This document shows positions 25,357 through 34,847 of a stretch of DNA of 64,000 nucleotides, in pieces; within the stretch, counting starts at the first letter, position 1; every line of letters starts with the position of its first letter. The DNA lies in NCBI GenBank assembly GCA_036960405.1, contig JBALWS010000002.1:1-64000 (forward strand), written 5' to 3'. The position numbers and the translations under genes are program-made. Below the pieces are notes generated by a model. That model saw only the letters and a program-made list of their open reading frames with translations. It had not been told where the DNA came from and did no database searches. The stretch comes from Motiliproteus sp036960405. GTDB lineage: Bacteria; Pseudomonadota; Gammaproteobacteria; Pseudomonadales; Balneatricaceae.

Positions 25357-26544
25357 TTAGTCCGCCTGACGGCGCAAAAACGTCGGTATATCGAGAAACT
25401 CAACCTCGTCATCGGTACCGGTACGCTGTGCGGGTACTTCAGCATACTCTGGTTCTGACACGGCTTGAGCCACTGCGGTTCCCTGGCGACGACGAACAAT
25501 CGCAGGAATCTCCATCTTATTAAAATTCAACGTGCCATCCTTGTGCCTAGCCGGAGCAGTATCGACAATCTTCTTCGGCGCTGCTTCGCGACCGCCAAGT
25601 CCGGTAGCCACCACGGTTACCCGCAACTCGTCACTCATCTCTGGGTCGATCACGGTACCGACAACGACTGTCGCTTCATCCGACGCAAACTGATGGATGA
25701 TGTCGCCCACTTCGCTGAATTCACCCAGCCCAAGATCCAATCCTGCGGTAATATTGACCAGAATTCCCTTAGCACCTTGCAGGTCGATATCTTCGAGTAG
25801 CGGACAATGAATAGCCGCCTCGGTCGCGATGCGAGCCCGATCCTCACCGGTAGCGAAACCGGTTCCCATCATCGCCATACCCATCTCAGACATCACCGTC
25901 TTCACATCGGCGAAGTCGACATTGATCATGCCGTCACGAATAATCAGCTCGGATATCCCTTGCACTGCGCCTTGCAGAACATTGTTCGCCTCCTTAAACG
26001 CGTCGGTTAGCTTGGCGTTCGGCCCCATCACCTTGAGCAGTTTTTCGTTCGGCACCGTAATCAACGAGTCGACGCTCTCTGCCAGCGCCTTGATCCCTTC
26101 GTTGGCCACATTCATGCGCCGGCGACCTTCAAACGGGAAGGGTTTGGTGACCACGGCAACGGTCAAAATCCCCAGTTCTTTGGCCACCTCCGCGACAATC
26201 GGCGCAGCACCGGTTCCGGTTCCGCCACCCATACCTGCCGTGATGAATACCATATCGGCGCCACCGAGCATCTCGGCGATTCGCTCACGGTCTTCCATCG
26301 CAGCTTGCCTACCGATCTCAGGATTAGCGCCTGCACCCAATCCCTTGGTCAGCTCGTTGCCAATATGCAGCACACTAGCATGATCCAAACGTTGTAGAGC
26401 CTGAGCATCGGTGTTGGCACAGATAAAATCGACACCGTCTATTTCGCTAGCCAACATATGCTGGACAGCATTACCGCCGCCGCCACCCACGCCAACCACC
26501 TTAATTACCGCGTTCTGCGGTGCATGATCTACCAGTTCAAACAT
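25357..26544 (-). CDS. ftsZ: cell division GTPase FtsZ
   Basis: 395-residue tubulin homologue forming the Z-ring. The tubulin signature GGGTGTGAAP, the GVGGGGGNAVQ nucleotide loop and the T7 loop NVDFADVKTVM are present. A variable linker (about 320-380) precedes the C-terminal peptide DIPTFLRRQAD, which binds FtsA and ZipA. AGGAGAGGG precedes the ATG. It lies after ftsA with a 72 bp gap that may hold an ftsZ promoter. Confidence 0.97.
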   Translation of the reverse strand: MFELVDHAPQNAVIKVVGVGGGGGNAVQHMLASEIDGVDFICANTDAQALQRLDHASVLHIGNELTKGLGAGANPEIGRQAAMEDRERIAEMLGGADMVFITAGMGGGTGTGAAPIVAEVAKELGILTVAVVTKPFPFEGRRRMNVANEGIKALAESVDSLITVPNEKLLKVMGPNAKLTDAFKEANNVLQGAVQGISELIIRDGMINVDFADVKTVMSEMGMAMMGTGFATGEDRARIATEAAIHCPLLEDIDLQGAKGILVNITAGLDLGLGEFSEVGDIIHQFASDEATVVVGTVIDPEMSDELRVTVVATGLGGREAAPKKIVDTAPARHKDGTLNFNKMEIPAIVRRRQGTAVAQAVSEPEYAEVPAQRTGTDDEVEFLDIPTFLRRQAD

Positions 26545-26616
26545 ATCCCTCTCCTTTTACAAACCGGCGTCAGCCGATTCTCGATTCTGCGGTAACCACT
26601 CAACAACGCAGATCGT

Positions 26617-27864
26617 TTAAAAATTATTTTGAAACCAACCTTTAACCCGAATCAGCACACCTGGCCCGTCCGACGGCGTCGGTGACTGGCGAATACCGCG
26701 CTGCTTACCACCGTTAGCCGGTAACTCTTTTTCGGCAAACAACAGCAAGCCGACGCTGGTGGCGTAGATCGAGCTGTGGAGGATATCCTCCAAGCCGTTA
26801 ACACCCTGCGGCTTTGCCAGCCGCACCGGCATATGAAAAATCTCTTCGGCCAGTTCGACCGCACCTTCCATGCGTGAGGTACCACCGGTCAGCACAATAC
26901 CGGCGGCAACCAGATCTTCGAAGCCACTGCGACGCAGTTCGGTCTGAACCAGCGTGAACAGCTCGTCGTAACGCGGCTCGACCACTTCGGCTAGCGCCTG
27001 GCAGCTCAGATCACGCGGTGGCCGGTCGCCGATACTCGGCACTTTGACGATATCTTCAGCGTTGGCCAGTTGCGCCAGCGCACAGGCGTATTTAATTTTG
27101 AGTTCTTCGGCGTGCGGGGTCGGCGTGCGTAGCGCCATGGCAATATCGCTGGTGACCTGGTCGCCGGCGATCGGAATCACCGCAGTATGACGAATCGAAC
27201 CGCTAGTGAAGATGGCAATATCGGTGGTGCCGCCGCCGATATCGACCATGCAGACGCCCAGTTCTTTCTCGTCTTCGGTCAGCACCGCATAACTCGAGGC
27301 GACTTGCTCGAGCACCATCGAATCGACTTCCAACCCGCAACGCTGGACACACTTTTCGATATTCTGCGCCGCATTGACCGCACCGGTGACCAGGTGCACC
27401 TTGGCTTCGAGACGCACACCGGACATCCCCAGAGGCTCTTTGATCCCCTCTTCGTTATCGATCACGTACTCTTGCGGCAGGATATGCAAAATCTTCTGAT
27501 CGGCCGGAATCGCTACCGCGCGGGCGGCATCGATGACCCGGTCGAGATCCTGATCGATCACTTCACGATCGCGGATGGCGACGATGCCGTGCGAGTTCAT
27601 CGAATTGATATGGCTGCCGGCAATACCGACCGTCACCGAATGGATCTTGCAGCCGGCCATCAGCTCGGCCTCTTCGACCGCGCGCTGGATCGAATGGACA
27701 GTAGATTCGATATTGACCACCACGCCTTTCTTCAATCCGCGCGACGGATGCGAGCCGATCCCCACCACCTCGATAGTACCATCCGGACCCACTTCACCCA
27801 CCAGCGCCACCACCTTGGAGGTGCCGATATCGAGGGCGACGATCATATTATTGTGCTGTTCCAA
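26617..27864 (-). CDS. ftsA: cell division protein FtsA
   Basis: About 415-residue actin-like ATPase that tethers FtsZ to the membrane. The phosphate 1 motif LDIGTSKVVALVGEV, the phosphate 2 motif VDIGGGTTDIAIF and the adenosine motif GIVLTGGTSRMEG are clear. The C-terminus GWFQNNF matches the amphipathic membrane-targeting helix. The reading frame begins at a TTG (27864). The first ATG (27846) would leave only MIVALDIGT; relatives have about eight residues before this, so the TTG is preferred with moderate certainty. Confidence 0.93.
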   Translation of the reverse strand: MEQHNNMIVALDIGTSKVVALVGEVGPDGTIEVVGIGSHPSRGLKKGVVVNIESTVHSIQRAVEEAELMAGCKIHSVTVGIAGSHINSMNSHGIVAIRDREVIDQDLDRVIDAARAVAIPADQKILHILPQEYVIDNEEGIKEPLGMSGVRLEAKVHLVTGAVNAAQNIEKCVQRCGLEVDSMVLEQVASSYAVLTEDEKELGVCMVDIGGGTTDIAIFTSGSIRHTAVIPIAGDQVTSDIAMALRTPTPHAEELKIKYACALAQLANAEDIVKVPSIGDRPPRDLSCQALAEVVEPRYDELFTLVQTELRRSGFEDLVAAGIVLTGGTSRMEGAVELAEEIFHMPVRLAKPQGVNGLEDILHSSIYATSVGLLLFAEKELPANGGKQRGIRQSPTPSDGPGVLIRVKGWFQNNF

Positions 27865-27942
27865 ATCTCTTTACTCGCTCAACTAGCAGATCGTATCAAT
27901 TTATATTCACTGGCCACATTCAGCGGCCAGAGCCGCAAAACG

Positions 27943-28719
27943 CTATTTTTTCTTTTGCTTCACCGGTGGCTCATTCCAGGTTACCGCCAAACCGTTGGTA
28001 TAACGGGCATCGATCTGAACGATGCGATCGGCGTAACGCACCAGCAACTCGCCGTATACCTGACTAAAGCGGCGCAGTTTATCGATCGCATGGCCTCGCC
28101 CAATAATCAGTCGAATACCGTTATCGAGGGTCAGCGTCCAGGCTCCGCGAGCCTCCATCTGCAACCCCGACAAACTGACCCCCAGCGGCCGCAGCATCTG
28201 ATTAAAGTCACGATACTGTGCCATCAGATTCAACGATCGATGCTCGGGACCACTGAGCTTCGGCAGTGCCGCAAATTCAGACTGGTATTGCTCGGCAAAC
28301 TCGCCAGTCGGACTGAATATATCGCCCTGCTCATTGACCAACCCTTCGTCACCCCAGCGCGCGACCGGGTGCTCTTCGCGTACTCGAACTACGAACCGAT
28401 CAGGCCAACTGCGCTGCACCTCAACCCGATTCACCCAAGCCTGCGATTCCAACATTTGTTTAAACTGCTGCAGATCAAGCAACGCATAACTGGAGTTGGT
28501 CTGTTGCCACAACTGCTGCTCCAACTGCTTTGCATCAAGCTGTTCAAATTCGCCGCTGATCTCTATCTGCGCCAACGGACGCTCCAACCACTGCCCGCCC
28601 CACTGCACTAGCAAACCGATCACCACTAGCCACAACGGTAACTGCAACCACTGCCAGATTTGATACGGGTCACGTATCAATCGCAGTAGCGACGAAGCCG
28701 GCTGGGTGACGGCGCTCAT
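27943..28719 (-). CDS. ftsQ: cell division protein FtsQ
   Basis: 258-residue bitopic inner-membrane protein. A cytoplasmic N-terminus is followed by one span (about residues 25-43, LQLPLWLVVIGLLVQWG), then a POTRA domain and the FtsQ beta domain (VEVQRSWPDRFVVRVREEHPVARW). The C-terminus is basic (KQKKK). It forms FtsQLB in the divisome. ATG 28719 overlaps the ddl stop (TGATG). Confidence 0.95.
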   Translation of the reverse strand: MSAVTQPASSLLRLIRDPYQIWQWLQLPLWLVVIGLLVQWGGQWLERPLAQIEISGEFEQLDAKQLEQQLWQQTNSSYALLDLQQFKQMLESQAWVNRVEVQRSWPDRFVVRVREEHPVARWGDEGLVNEQGDIFSPTGEFAEQYQSEFAALPKLSGPEHRSLNLMAQYRDFNQMLRPLGVSLSGLQMEARGAWTLTLDNGIRLIIGRGHAIDKLRRFSQVYGELLVRYADRIVQIDARYTNGLAVTWNEPPVKQKKK

Positions 28720-29663
28720 CAGCTAGCCGTCTCCAAAATCTTAACCACCAACTGTTCAAAACTCAGCCCGGCTTTACGGGCAGCCATCGGTACCAAACTG
28801 TGGTCGGTCATCCCCGGAACCGTATTCACTTCCAGCAACCAAAACTGACCCTGATGATCCTGCATCAGATCTACTCGCCCCCAGCCTGTACAACCCACTG
28901 CAGCAAACGCCTGCTCGGACAGCAGGCGGATCTCTGCGTCTTTGGCCGTGTCCAAGCCGGTATCAAAGTGGTAATGGGTATCATCGGCCAGATATTTGGC
29001 CTCGTAATCGTAAAACTGATTCGGCGTTTCCAACCGAATCACAGGTAATGCCCTGCCATCGAGAATCGCGACGGTGAATTCCGCCCCGACAATCAATCGC
29101 TCGGCAAACACACAGCGATCCAACTGGCTGGCTTTCCGATAAGCCTCGGCCAATTGCTCGGTAGTATCGGCGCGCATGATACCGATACTCGAGCCTTCGT
29201 GATCGGGTTTTACCATCACCGGCAGCAGATCCGCCAAGGCGTTCCAGTCGCTGCTATCATCGAGCATCTGGTGATTCGGTGTCGGCAGTTGCTGACTGGC
29301 CCATAGCTGCTTGCAGCGCACCTTGTCCATCCCTAACGCAGAGGCCATCACTTCGCTACCGCTGTAGGGCTTACCGAGCATCTGCAAGGCGCCCTGGATG
29401 GTGCCGTCTTCGCCTTCAGGACCGTGCAGCGCAATAAAGACTCTGTCGAACGGTTGAGCCTGTAGCTGCTGCATCGGCTGCTCGAGCCCTTGCTCGCCAT
29501 ACAGATCGATACCAAAGGCATCAACACCGGCATTGAGCAGCCCCTGCAACACCGCCGCACCGCTCTTTAGCGATACCGCGCGTTCTGATGATCGTCCACC
29601 GTAAACCACGGCAACACGTCCGAAACTTTCTGGCGTCCGATTACTGGGCGCGATCAAACTCAT
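28719..29663 (-). CDS. ddl: D-alanine-D-alanine ligase
   Basis: 314-residue ATP-grasp ligase making the D-Ala-D-Ala dipeptide. Motifs: GGRSSERAVSLKSG, HGPEGEDGTIQGAL, VKPDHEGSSIG and LLEVNTVPGMTDHSLVP. It is the DdlB-type position in the dcw cluster. ATG 29663 overlaps the murC stop (ATGA). Cytoplasmic; full length. Confidence 0.96.
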   Translation of the reverse strand: MSLIAPSNRTPESFGRVAVVYGGRSSERAVSLKSGAAVLQGLLNAGVDAFGIDLYGEQGLEQPMQQLQAQPFDRVFIALHGPEGEDGTIQGALQMLGKPYSGSEVMASALGMDKVRCKQLWASQQLPTPNHQMLDDSSDWNALADLLPVMVKPDHEGSSIGIMRADTTEQLAEAYRKASQLDRCVFAERLIVGAEFTVAILDGRALPVIRLETPNQFYDYEAKYLADDTHYHFDTGLDTAKDAEIRLLSEQAFAAVGCTGWGRVDLMQDHQGQFWLLEVNTVPGMTDHSLVPMAARKAGLSFEQLVVKILETAS

Positions 29664-31171
29664 GCTTTGTCCTCCTCGGCAGCTAACGGCTGTAATTTGC
29701 GCTGGGCTAAATCCAGCGACACGGCGCCAACATCACCCGCCCCTTGCGTCAATAACAGGTCGCCGGGCTGCAACAGGTTCTGCAGCAACTTGCCGATATC
29801 CTCACCCCGTTCGACAAACACGGGGTCTACCTGGCCACGCTGGCGAATGCTGCGGCACAGACTACGGCCATCGGCGCCAGCAATCGGCTCTTCACCGGCC
29901 GGGTAGATCTCCATCAACAGCAACACATCAGCATCGGATAGGACTTGAACAAAATCCTCATACAGATCGCGGGTGCGGCTATAACGGTGCGGTTGGTACA
30001 TCATCACCAACCGCTTGTCCGGCCAGCCTTGGCGAATAGCAGCGATGGTGGCGGCCACTTCGCGCGGATGGTGACCGTAATCGTCGACCATCATCACCTC
30101 ACCTGTACCTTGCTCATTAGCGACAGGAAAATAGCCTTGAATCTGGAATCGCCGTCCGACCCCCTCGAACTGCCCCAAACCATCCTGAATCGCTTGGTCG
30201 CCGATCCCTTCGTCCGACGCCACCGCGATACAGGCCATTGCATTGAGCACATTATGCAGACCCGGCATATTCAGGTGGATCTGTAGCGGTGCCTGGCCAT
30301 CGGGGCGAAGAGCGGTAAAGCTGGTGGTCATTCCCGTTTGTTCAATTTCTACCGCACGGTAATCGGCCTCTTCGTTGGTACCGTAGGTCAGTATCGGACG
30401 GCCCACCTCAGGCAAGATCTCCAGCACCACCGGATCATCGCTGCAGACCACTGCCAAACCGTAGAACGGCAGGTTGTGCAGAAATTCGATGAAGGTCTTT
30501 TTGACCCGATTAAAATCGCCGCCGTAGGTATCCATATGGTCAGCGTCAATGTTGGTGACGATCGACACCATCGGTTGCAGGTGAAGGAATGACGCATCAC
30601 TTTCATCCGCTTCGGCCACCAGGTAACGACTCTCGCCCATCCGCGCATTGGTACCGGCGCTGGTCAGCTTGCCGCCGATCACGAAGGTGGGGTCCAATCC
30701 GGCTTTAGCCAGCACCGAGGCCATCAAGCTAGTGGTGGTGGTCTTGCCGTGAGTGCCCGCAACCGCAATACCGTGACGGTAGCGCATCAGTTCGGCCAGC
30801 ATCTCGGCCCGGCGTACCACCGGTACGCGCTGGGCGCGCGCCGCAATCACTTCGGGATTGTCTTCACCGACGGCGCTCGATACCACCACCGCATCGACCT
30901 GGTCGATATTACTTTCGCGATGGCCGATATGGATCTGCGCGCCAAATTGACGCAAACGCTCGGTTACCGCCGACTCACGAATATCGGAACCGGCAATCTG
31001 GTAGCCCTGGTTCAGCAATACTTCGGCGATACCGCACATGCCGACACCGCCGATACCGACGAAATGAATCCGTCTGATCCTTCGCATCTCGGGCAGCTCA
31101 TAAGAGATCTTTTCGCGCACTGAAGCCGCTTTCGGTTGTTTAGCCATCGTCTTTTCCATCTTTTTTGCCAT
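29660..31171 (-). CDS. murC: UDP-N-acetylmuramate-L-alanine ligase MurC
   Basis: About 503-residue Mur ligase adding L-Ala to UDP-MurNAc. Motifs: HFVGIGGVGMCGIAEVL, Walker A GTHGKTTTTSL and VEADESDASFL. The frame is open to 31192, within murG. ATG 31171 overlaps the murG stop (TGATG) and is preferred; ATG 31147, with GGAA upstream, is also possible and would give MAKQPKAASV. The gene is part of the tightly packed mur/fts series. Confidence 0.95.
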   Translation of the reverse strand: MAKKMEKTMAKQPKAASVREKISYELPEMRRIRRIHFVGIGGVGMCGIAEVLLNQGYQIAGSDIRESAVTERLRQFGAQIHIGHRESNIDQVDAVVVSSAVGEDNPEVIAARAQRVPVVRRAEMLAELMRYRHGIAVAGTHGKTTTTSLMASVLAKAGLDPTFVIGGKLTSAGTNARMGESRYLVAEADESDASFLHLQPMVSIVTNIDADHMDTYGGDFNRVKKTFIEFLHNLPFYGLAVVCSDDPVVLEILPEVGRPILTYGTNEEADYRAVEIEQTGMTTSFTALRPDGQAPLQIHLNMPGLHNVLNAMACIAVASDEGIGDQAIQDGLGQFEGVGRRFQIQGYFPVANEQGTGEVMMVDDYGHHPREVAATIAAIRQGWPDKRLVMMYQPHRYSRTRDLYEDFVQVLSDADVLLLMEIYPAGEEPIAGADGRSLCRSIRQRGQVDPVFVERGEDIGKLLQNLLQPGDLLLTQGAGDVGAVSLDLAQRKLQPLAAEEDKA

Positions 31172-32253
31172 CAGAGCGCACACTCCAGGCATTGCTGGGC
31201 AACCACCGCTGTCGCATTTGGGGTTGCCACAGCACGGGCGCGTTGCGCCATTGCTAATAACTGTTGTCGATCACCCAGCTGCTGTAGCAATTGCAATAGC
31301 CGCTCCGGTGACATCTGCTTTTGCGGCAGCAGCACCGCGGCATCGTTGGCGGATAAAAACTGACCGTTGGCCGTTTGATGATCATCCACTGCGTGCGGAA
31401 ACGGCACCAAAATCGATGCCACCCCAGCCATCGCCAGTTCGCTAACGGTCAAGGCACCGGCACGGCAGATCACCAGGTCGGCCCAGTCGTAAGCGGCCTG
31501 CATATCATCGATAAACGGCTCCAACCGCACCTCGACACCCGCCTGTTGATACGCCTGCTCGGCAGCTGCAATGTTGTTGACACCGGCTTGATGCCAGACT
31601 TCTGGGCGCTGATCTTCAGCCATCATCGCCAGCGTCTTCGGTAGACATTCATTGATCGCCTGAGCCCCTAAACTGCCCCCTACGACCAGTACGCGAATCG
31701 CTCCCTCACGGCCAGCTAGACGCTCAGCAGGCTCGGCTATGCTAGAGATGTCACCACGTACCGGGTTGCCGGTGTGTAGTGCGGCAAAATTTGCGGCAAA
31801 AGCTCCAGGGAACGCTTCCATCACCCGTTTGCCAAAGCGTGCAAGGATCTTGTTGGTTAGCCCCGGTATCGCATTTTGCTCGTGCACCAGCAGCGGCTTG
31901 CCCAGCAACCAAGCAGCCAGACCACCCGGACCACTGGCGAAACCGCCCATACCCATCACCGCATCGGGATTGACGCGTCGTACTACCGCCAGCGCCTGCC
32001 ACAGTGCTCGCAATAATTTGAACGGCGCCAACAGCAAACTTAACCGCCCTTTGCCCCGCAAGCCGGTCACTGAGATGGTATGCAAAACAATGCCTGCCGC
32101 GGGAACCAAGCGGTTTTCGATCCCCTTCTGACTCCCCAACCATTCGATCCGGTGGCCCTGCTCACGTAAGCAGTCCGCCGTCGCCAACGCAGGAAACACA
32201 TGGCCACCGGTACCGCCGGCCATCAGCAAAAAGGTTTTGGCCGCCCCGCTCAC
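31171..32253 (-). CDS. murG: UDP-GlcNAc:lipid I N-acetylglucosaminyltransferase MurG
   Basis: 360-residue GT28 glycosyltransferase converting lipid I to lipid II on the cytoplasmic face of the membrane. Motifs: MAGGTGGHVFPALA, GMGGFASGPGGLAAWL, HEQNAIPGLTN, VGGSLGAQAIN and CRAGALTVSELA. The start is a GTG (32253) overlapping the ftsW stop in a GTGA arrangement. Confidence 0.96.
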   Translation of the reverse strand: MSGAAKTFLLMAGGTGGHVFPALATADCLREQGHRIEWLGSQKGIENRLVPAAGIVLHTISVTGLRGKGRLSLLLAPFKLLRALWQALAVVRRVNPDAVMGMGGFASGPGGLAAWLLGKPLLVHEQNAIPGLTNKILARFGKRVMEAFPGAFAANFAALHTGNPVRGDISSIAEPAERLAGREGAIRVLVVGGSLGAQAINECLPKTLAMMAEDQRPEVWHQAGVNNIAAAEQAYQQAGVEVRLEPFIDDMQAAYDWADLVICRAGALTVSELAMAGVASILVPFPHAVDDHQTANGQFLSANDAAVLLPQKQMSPERLLQLLQQLGDRQQLLAMAQRARAVATPNATAVVAQQCLECAL

Positions 32254-33473
32254 GATGTCCCGCCTTTGGCTTTCGTTTTTGTTTTGTTCTTGGTTTTGGC
32301 CGAGGTCTGCAACCGATAACGCTCGAGCTGGATCCGCGACAACATCGCCAACATCGCCATACAGACCAGCAGGCTACTGCCGCCGTAGCTGACCAGCGGC
32401 AATGTCAACCCCTTGGTGGGTAGCACGCCGGCGTTAACACCGATATTGATCAGCGCCTGACCGGCAAACATGATGCCAATACCGTAAGCGACATAGCCGT
32501 GATAGGGCAGCCCCTGTTCTTCCGCGCGGCGACCGATGTAGAAAATTCGAATGATCATCACCGCGTACAGCAACACCACAGTCAGGGCGCCGATCAGGCC
32601 TAACTCTTCGGCCAGCACCGAGAACACGAAGTCGGTATGTGCTTCGGGCAGGTAGAACAGTTTCTGCACACTGTTACCCAAACCCAAACCAAACCATTCA
32701 CCGCGGCCAAAGGCGATCTGCGCTTGCGATAACTGATAACCGGCACCGAATGGATCGGCCCAAGGATTCCAGAACGACGTCACCCGCTCCCACCGATAAG
32801 GCGAAGAGATCACCATCACCACTGCAGCGGCGATCGCACCGAGCACCACCAGCAGGAACTGCCACAGCACCATGCCGCTAAGAAAAATCATCCCCAGCAC
32901 GGTGCCGCCCATGACCACTACCGCGCCGAAATCGGGCTCAAACAATAGCAGACAGATAAACATGCTCAATACGCCCATCGGCTTCAAGAAGCCGCTCCAC
33001 TGGGTACGCACCTCTTCTAGACGTCGCACCAGGTAGCCGCCCATATACAGGATCATGCAGAATTTGGCGATTTCGGAGGTTTGTAGATTGATCGGGCCCA
33101 TTCGAATCCAGCGGGTACTGCCGTTGACCTCGCGGCCAATACCCGGAATCAGCACCAGTACTAACAGCACAAAACCAAGCAACAGCCACCAATGCCCGGT
33201 CTGCTGCCAAAACCGCATCGGCACCAGAAACACCACCAGCGCAGCGGTCAGCGCCACGCCGATAAACACCAAATGCTTAAGCGCATGGTAGAACGGCGAA
33301 CCGTAATCTTTATTGGACACTTCCATCGAGGCCGAAGTGATCATCAGAAAACCGATCACCAACAAACACAGAGCACTAAGTAGCAACAACGAGTCGTAAG
33401 CACGTGGGCCGGTAGACAAGCTCGGCAGCCGCCATTGCCAGCGAGATAAACGAGCAGCAAGCGCCAGCCTCAT
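32250..33473 (-). CDS. ftsW: SEDS-family septal peptidoglycan polymerase FtsW
   Basis: 407-residue membrane protein with about ten spans. SEDS signatures include FVFSVLAEELGLIG, GLGLGNSVQKLFYLPEAHTD and PTKGLTLPLVSYGGSSL. The C-terminal tail is Lys-rich. It polymerises septal peptidoglycan together with FtsI. ATGA overlaps join it to murD and murG. Confidence 0.96.
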   Translation of the reverse strand: MRLALAARLSRWQWRLPSLSTGPRAYDSLLLLSALCLLVIGFLMITSASMEVSNKDYGSPFYHALKHLVFIGVALTAALVVFLVPMRFWQQTGHWWLLLGFVLLVLVLIPGIGREVNGSTRWIRMGPINLQTSEIAKFCMILYMGGYLVRRLEEVRTQWSGFLKPMGVLSMFICLLLFEPDFGAVVVMGGTVLGMIFLSGMVLWQFLLVVLGAIAAAVVMVISSPYRWERVTSFWNPWADPFGAGYQLSQAQIAFGRGEWFGLGLGNSVQKLFYLPEAHTDFVFSVLAEELGLIGALTVVLLYAVMIIRIFYIGRRAEEQGLPYHGYVAYGIGIMFAGQALINIGVNAGVLPTKGLTLPLVSYGGSSLLVCMAMLAMLSRIQLERYRLQTSAKTKNKTKTKAKGGTS

Positions 33474-34834
33474 CGTACGCCCCCCTCTGCTAACGCCTGC
33501 ACAGCATTAACGAAACACTCACCGCGGTGTTCAAAACCTTTGAACATATCAAAGCTGGCGCAGGCCGGTGACAGCAACACCAGATCGCCAGATTTTGCCA
33601 GTTGCTGGGCAGCTTGTACGGCTGTCTCTAAGCTGGCCTCTCGCTGACAAGCCGTATAACTATCTAACACCGACTCGATCGCCGCCGCATCGTGGCCAAT
33701 CAACACTGCTGCCCGGCCCCAGCGGCGCATCGGTTCGGCCATGGCGTCAAAATCGGCGCCTTTACCGTCACCACCGGCGATCAAAATAATCTTGCCGTCC
33801 AGATCGGGACCGAGCCCTTCGATCGCCGCCAAGGTGGCGCCGACATTGGTGCCCTTGGAGTCGTTGTAATAGGCCACCCCATCAAGGTCGCGCACCCACT
33901 GGCAGCGATGCTCCAACCCGGCAAAACGCTGAAGCGTCTGCAGCATCGATGGCATTGGCAGGTCAACCGCATCGCCCAGCGCCAAAGCAGCCAGCGCGTT
34001 GGCCTGGTTGTGGCCACCACCAAATTTCATCTTGCTGACCGCCATCAACGGGGCCAGCCCCTTGGCAAAACACAACTCGCCATCATGCTCAAATAAACCA
34101 AACTGGTTCAGATCAGGCTTAGCCAAACGGAAGCTGACTTGAGAGATCGAATCAGGTAATAGGGGCTGGGTCAGCGCATCATCGGCATTGTAGACCGCAT
34201 GCTGGCAGTTACGGTAAACGCGCTGCTTGGCACGGTGGTACGCCGCCAGATCGGGGTAACGATCCATGTGATCGGGGCTGACGTTGAGCACGGTCGCCGC
34301 TGCTGCGCGCAGTTGCTCGGTGGTCTCCAACTGAAAGCTCGACAGCTCCAATACATACAGCTCCTTGTCGCCTTCGCTCAACAGTTCCAACACCGGTGTG
34401 CCTAGGTTACCGCCCACCGCAACCGCTACGCCGGCATCCTTAGCCATATCACCCACCAGAGTGGTCACGGTACTCTTGGCATTGGAACCGGTGATGGCGA
34501 TGATCGGTGCACTAACCGACTGACAGAAAAGATCGATATCACCCAGCACCTCAACCCCGGCCTGCTCGGCGGCAACGATTGCCGTATCGTTACGCGATAC
34601 GCCAGGACTAACCAACAACCGGTTAGCCCGCTGCAGCCAATCGCTATTGAGTACACCACAGCGTACCTCAACATCGGGATACTGCTGTTTGAACGCAGCC
34701 AAGTTTGGCGGCAGATCACGCGTATCGGCTACCGCAAACGACTTACCCTGGTCGGCCAAAAAACGGGCACAGGACAACCCGGTCTTGCCTAGACCAATAA
34801 TGACGGTAAATGTATCGCTGCCGATTAACTGCAT
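33470..34834 (-). CDS. murD: UDP-N-acetylmuramoyl-L-alanine-D-glutamate ligase MurD
   Basis: 454-residue Mur ligase adding D-Glu. The N-terminal VIIGLGKTGLSCARFL Rossmann motif, Walker A GSNAKSTVTTL, LELSSFQLE and YYNDSKGTN are present. Walker A reads NAKST, as in other MurD proteins, rather than the NGKTT of the other ligases. Cytoplasmic, normal length; overlaps ftsW by four bases. Confidence 0.96.
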   Translation of the reverse strand: MQLIGSDTFTVIIGLGKTGLSCARFLADQGKSFAVADTRDLPPNLAAFKQQYPDVEVRCGVLNSDWLQRANRLLVSPGVSRNDTAIVAAEQAGVEVLGDIDLFCQSVSAPIIAITGSNAKSTVTTLVGDMAKDAGVAVAVGGNLGTPVLELLSEGDKELYVLELSSFQLETTEQLRAAAATVLNVSPDHMDRYPDLAAYHRAKQRVYRNCQHAVYNADDALTQPLLPDSISQVSFRLAKPDLNQFGLFEHDGELCFAKGLAPLMAVSKMKFGGGHNQANALAALALGDAVDLPMPSMLQTLQRFAGLEHRCQWVRDLDGVAYYNDSKGTNVGATLAAIEGLGPDLDGKIILIAGGDGKGADFDAMAEPMRRWGRAAVLIGHDAAAIESVLDSYTACQREASLETAVQAAQQLAKSGDLVLLSPACASFDMFKGFEHRGECFVNAVQALAEGGVR

Positions 34835-34847
34835 TGCGGTTTCCGGT

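Noticed and set aside
27187..28611. 474-codon plus-strand ORF opposite ftsA and ftsQ
   Set aside because: Antisense shadow of two unmistakable genes; composition is His/Arg-rich and no domain is recognisable.
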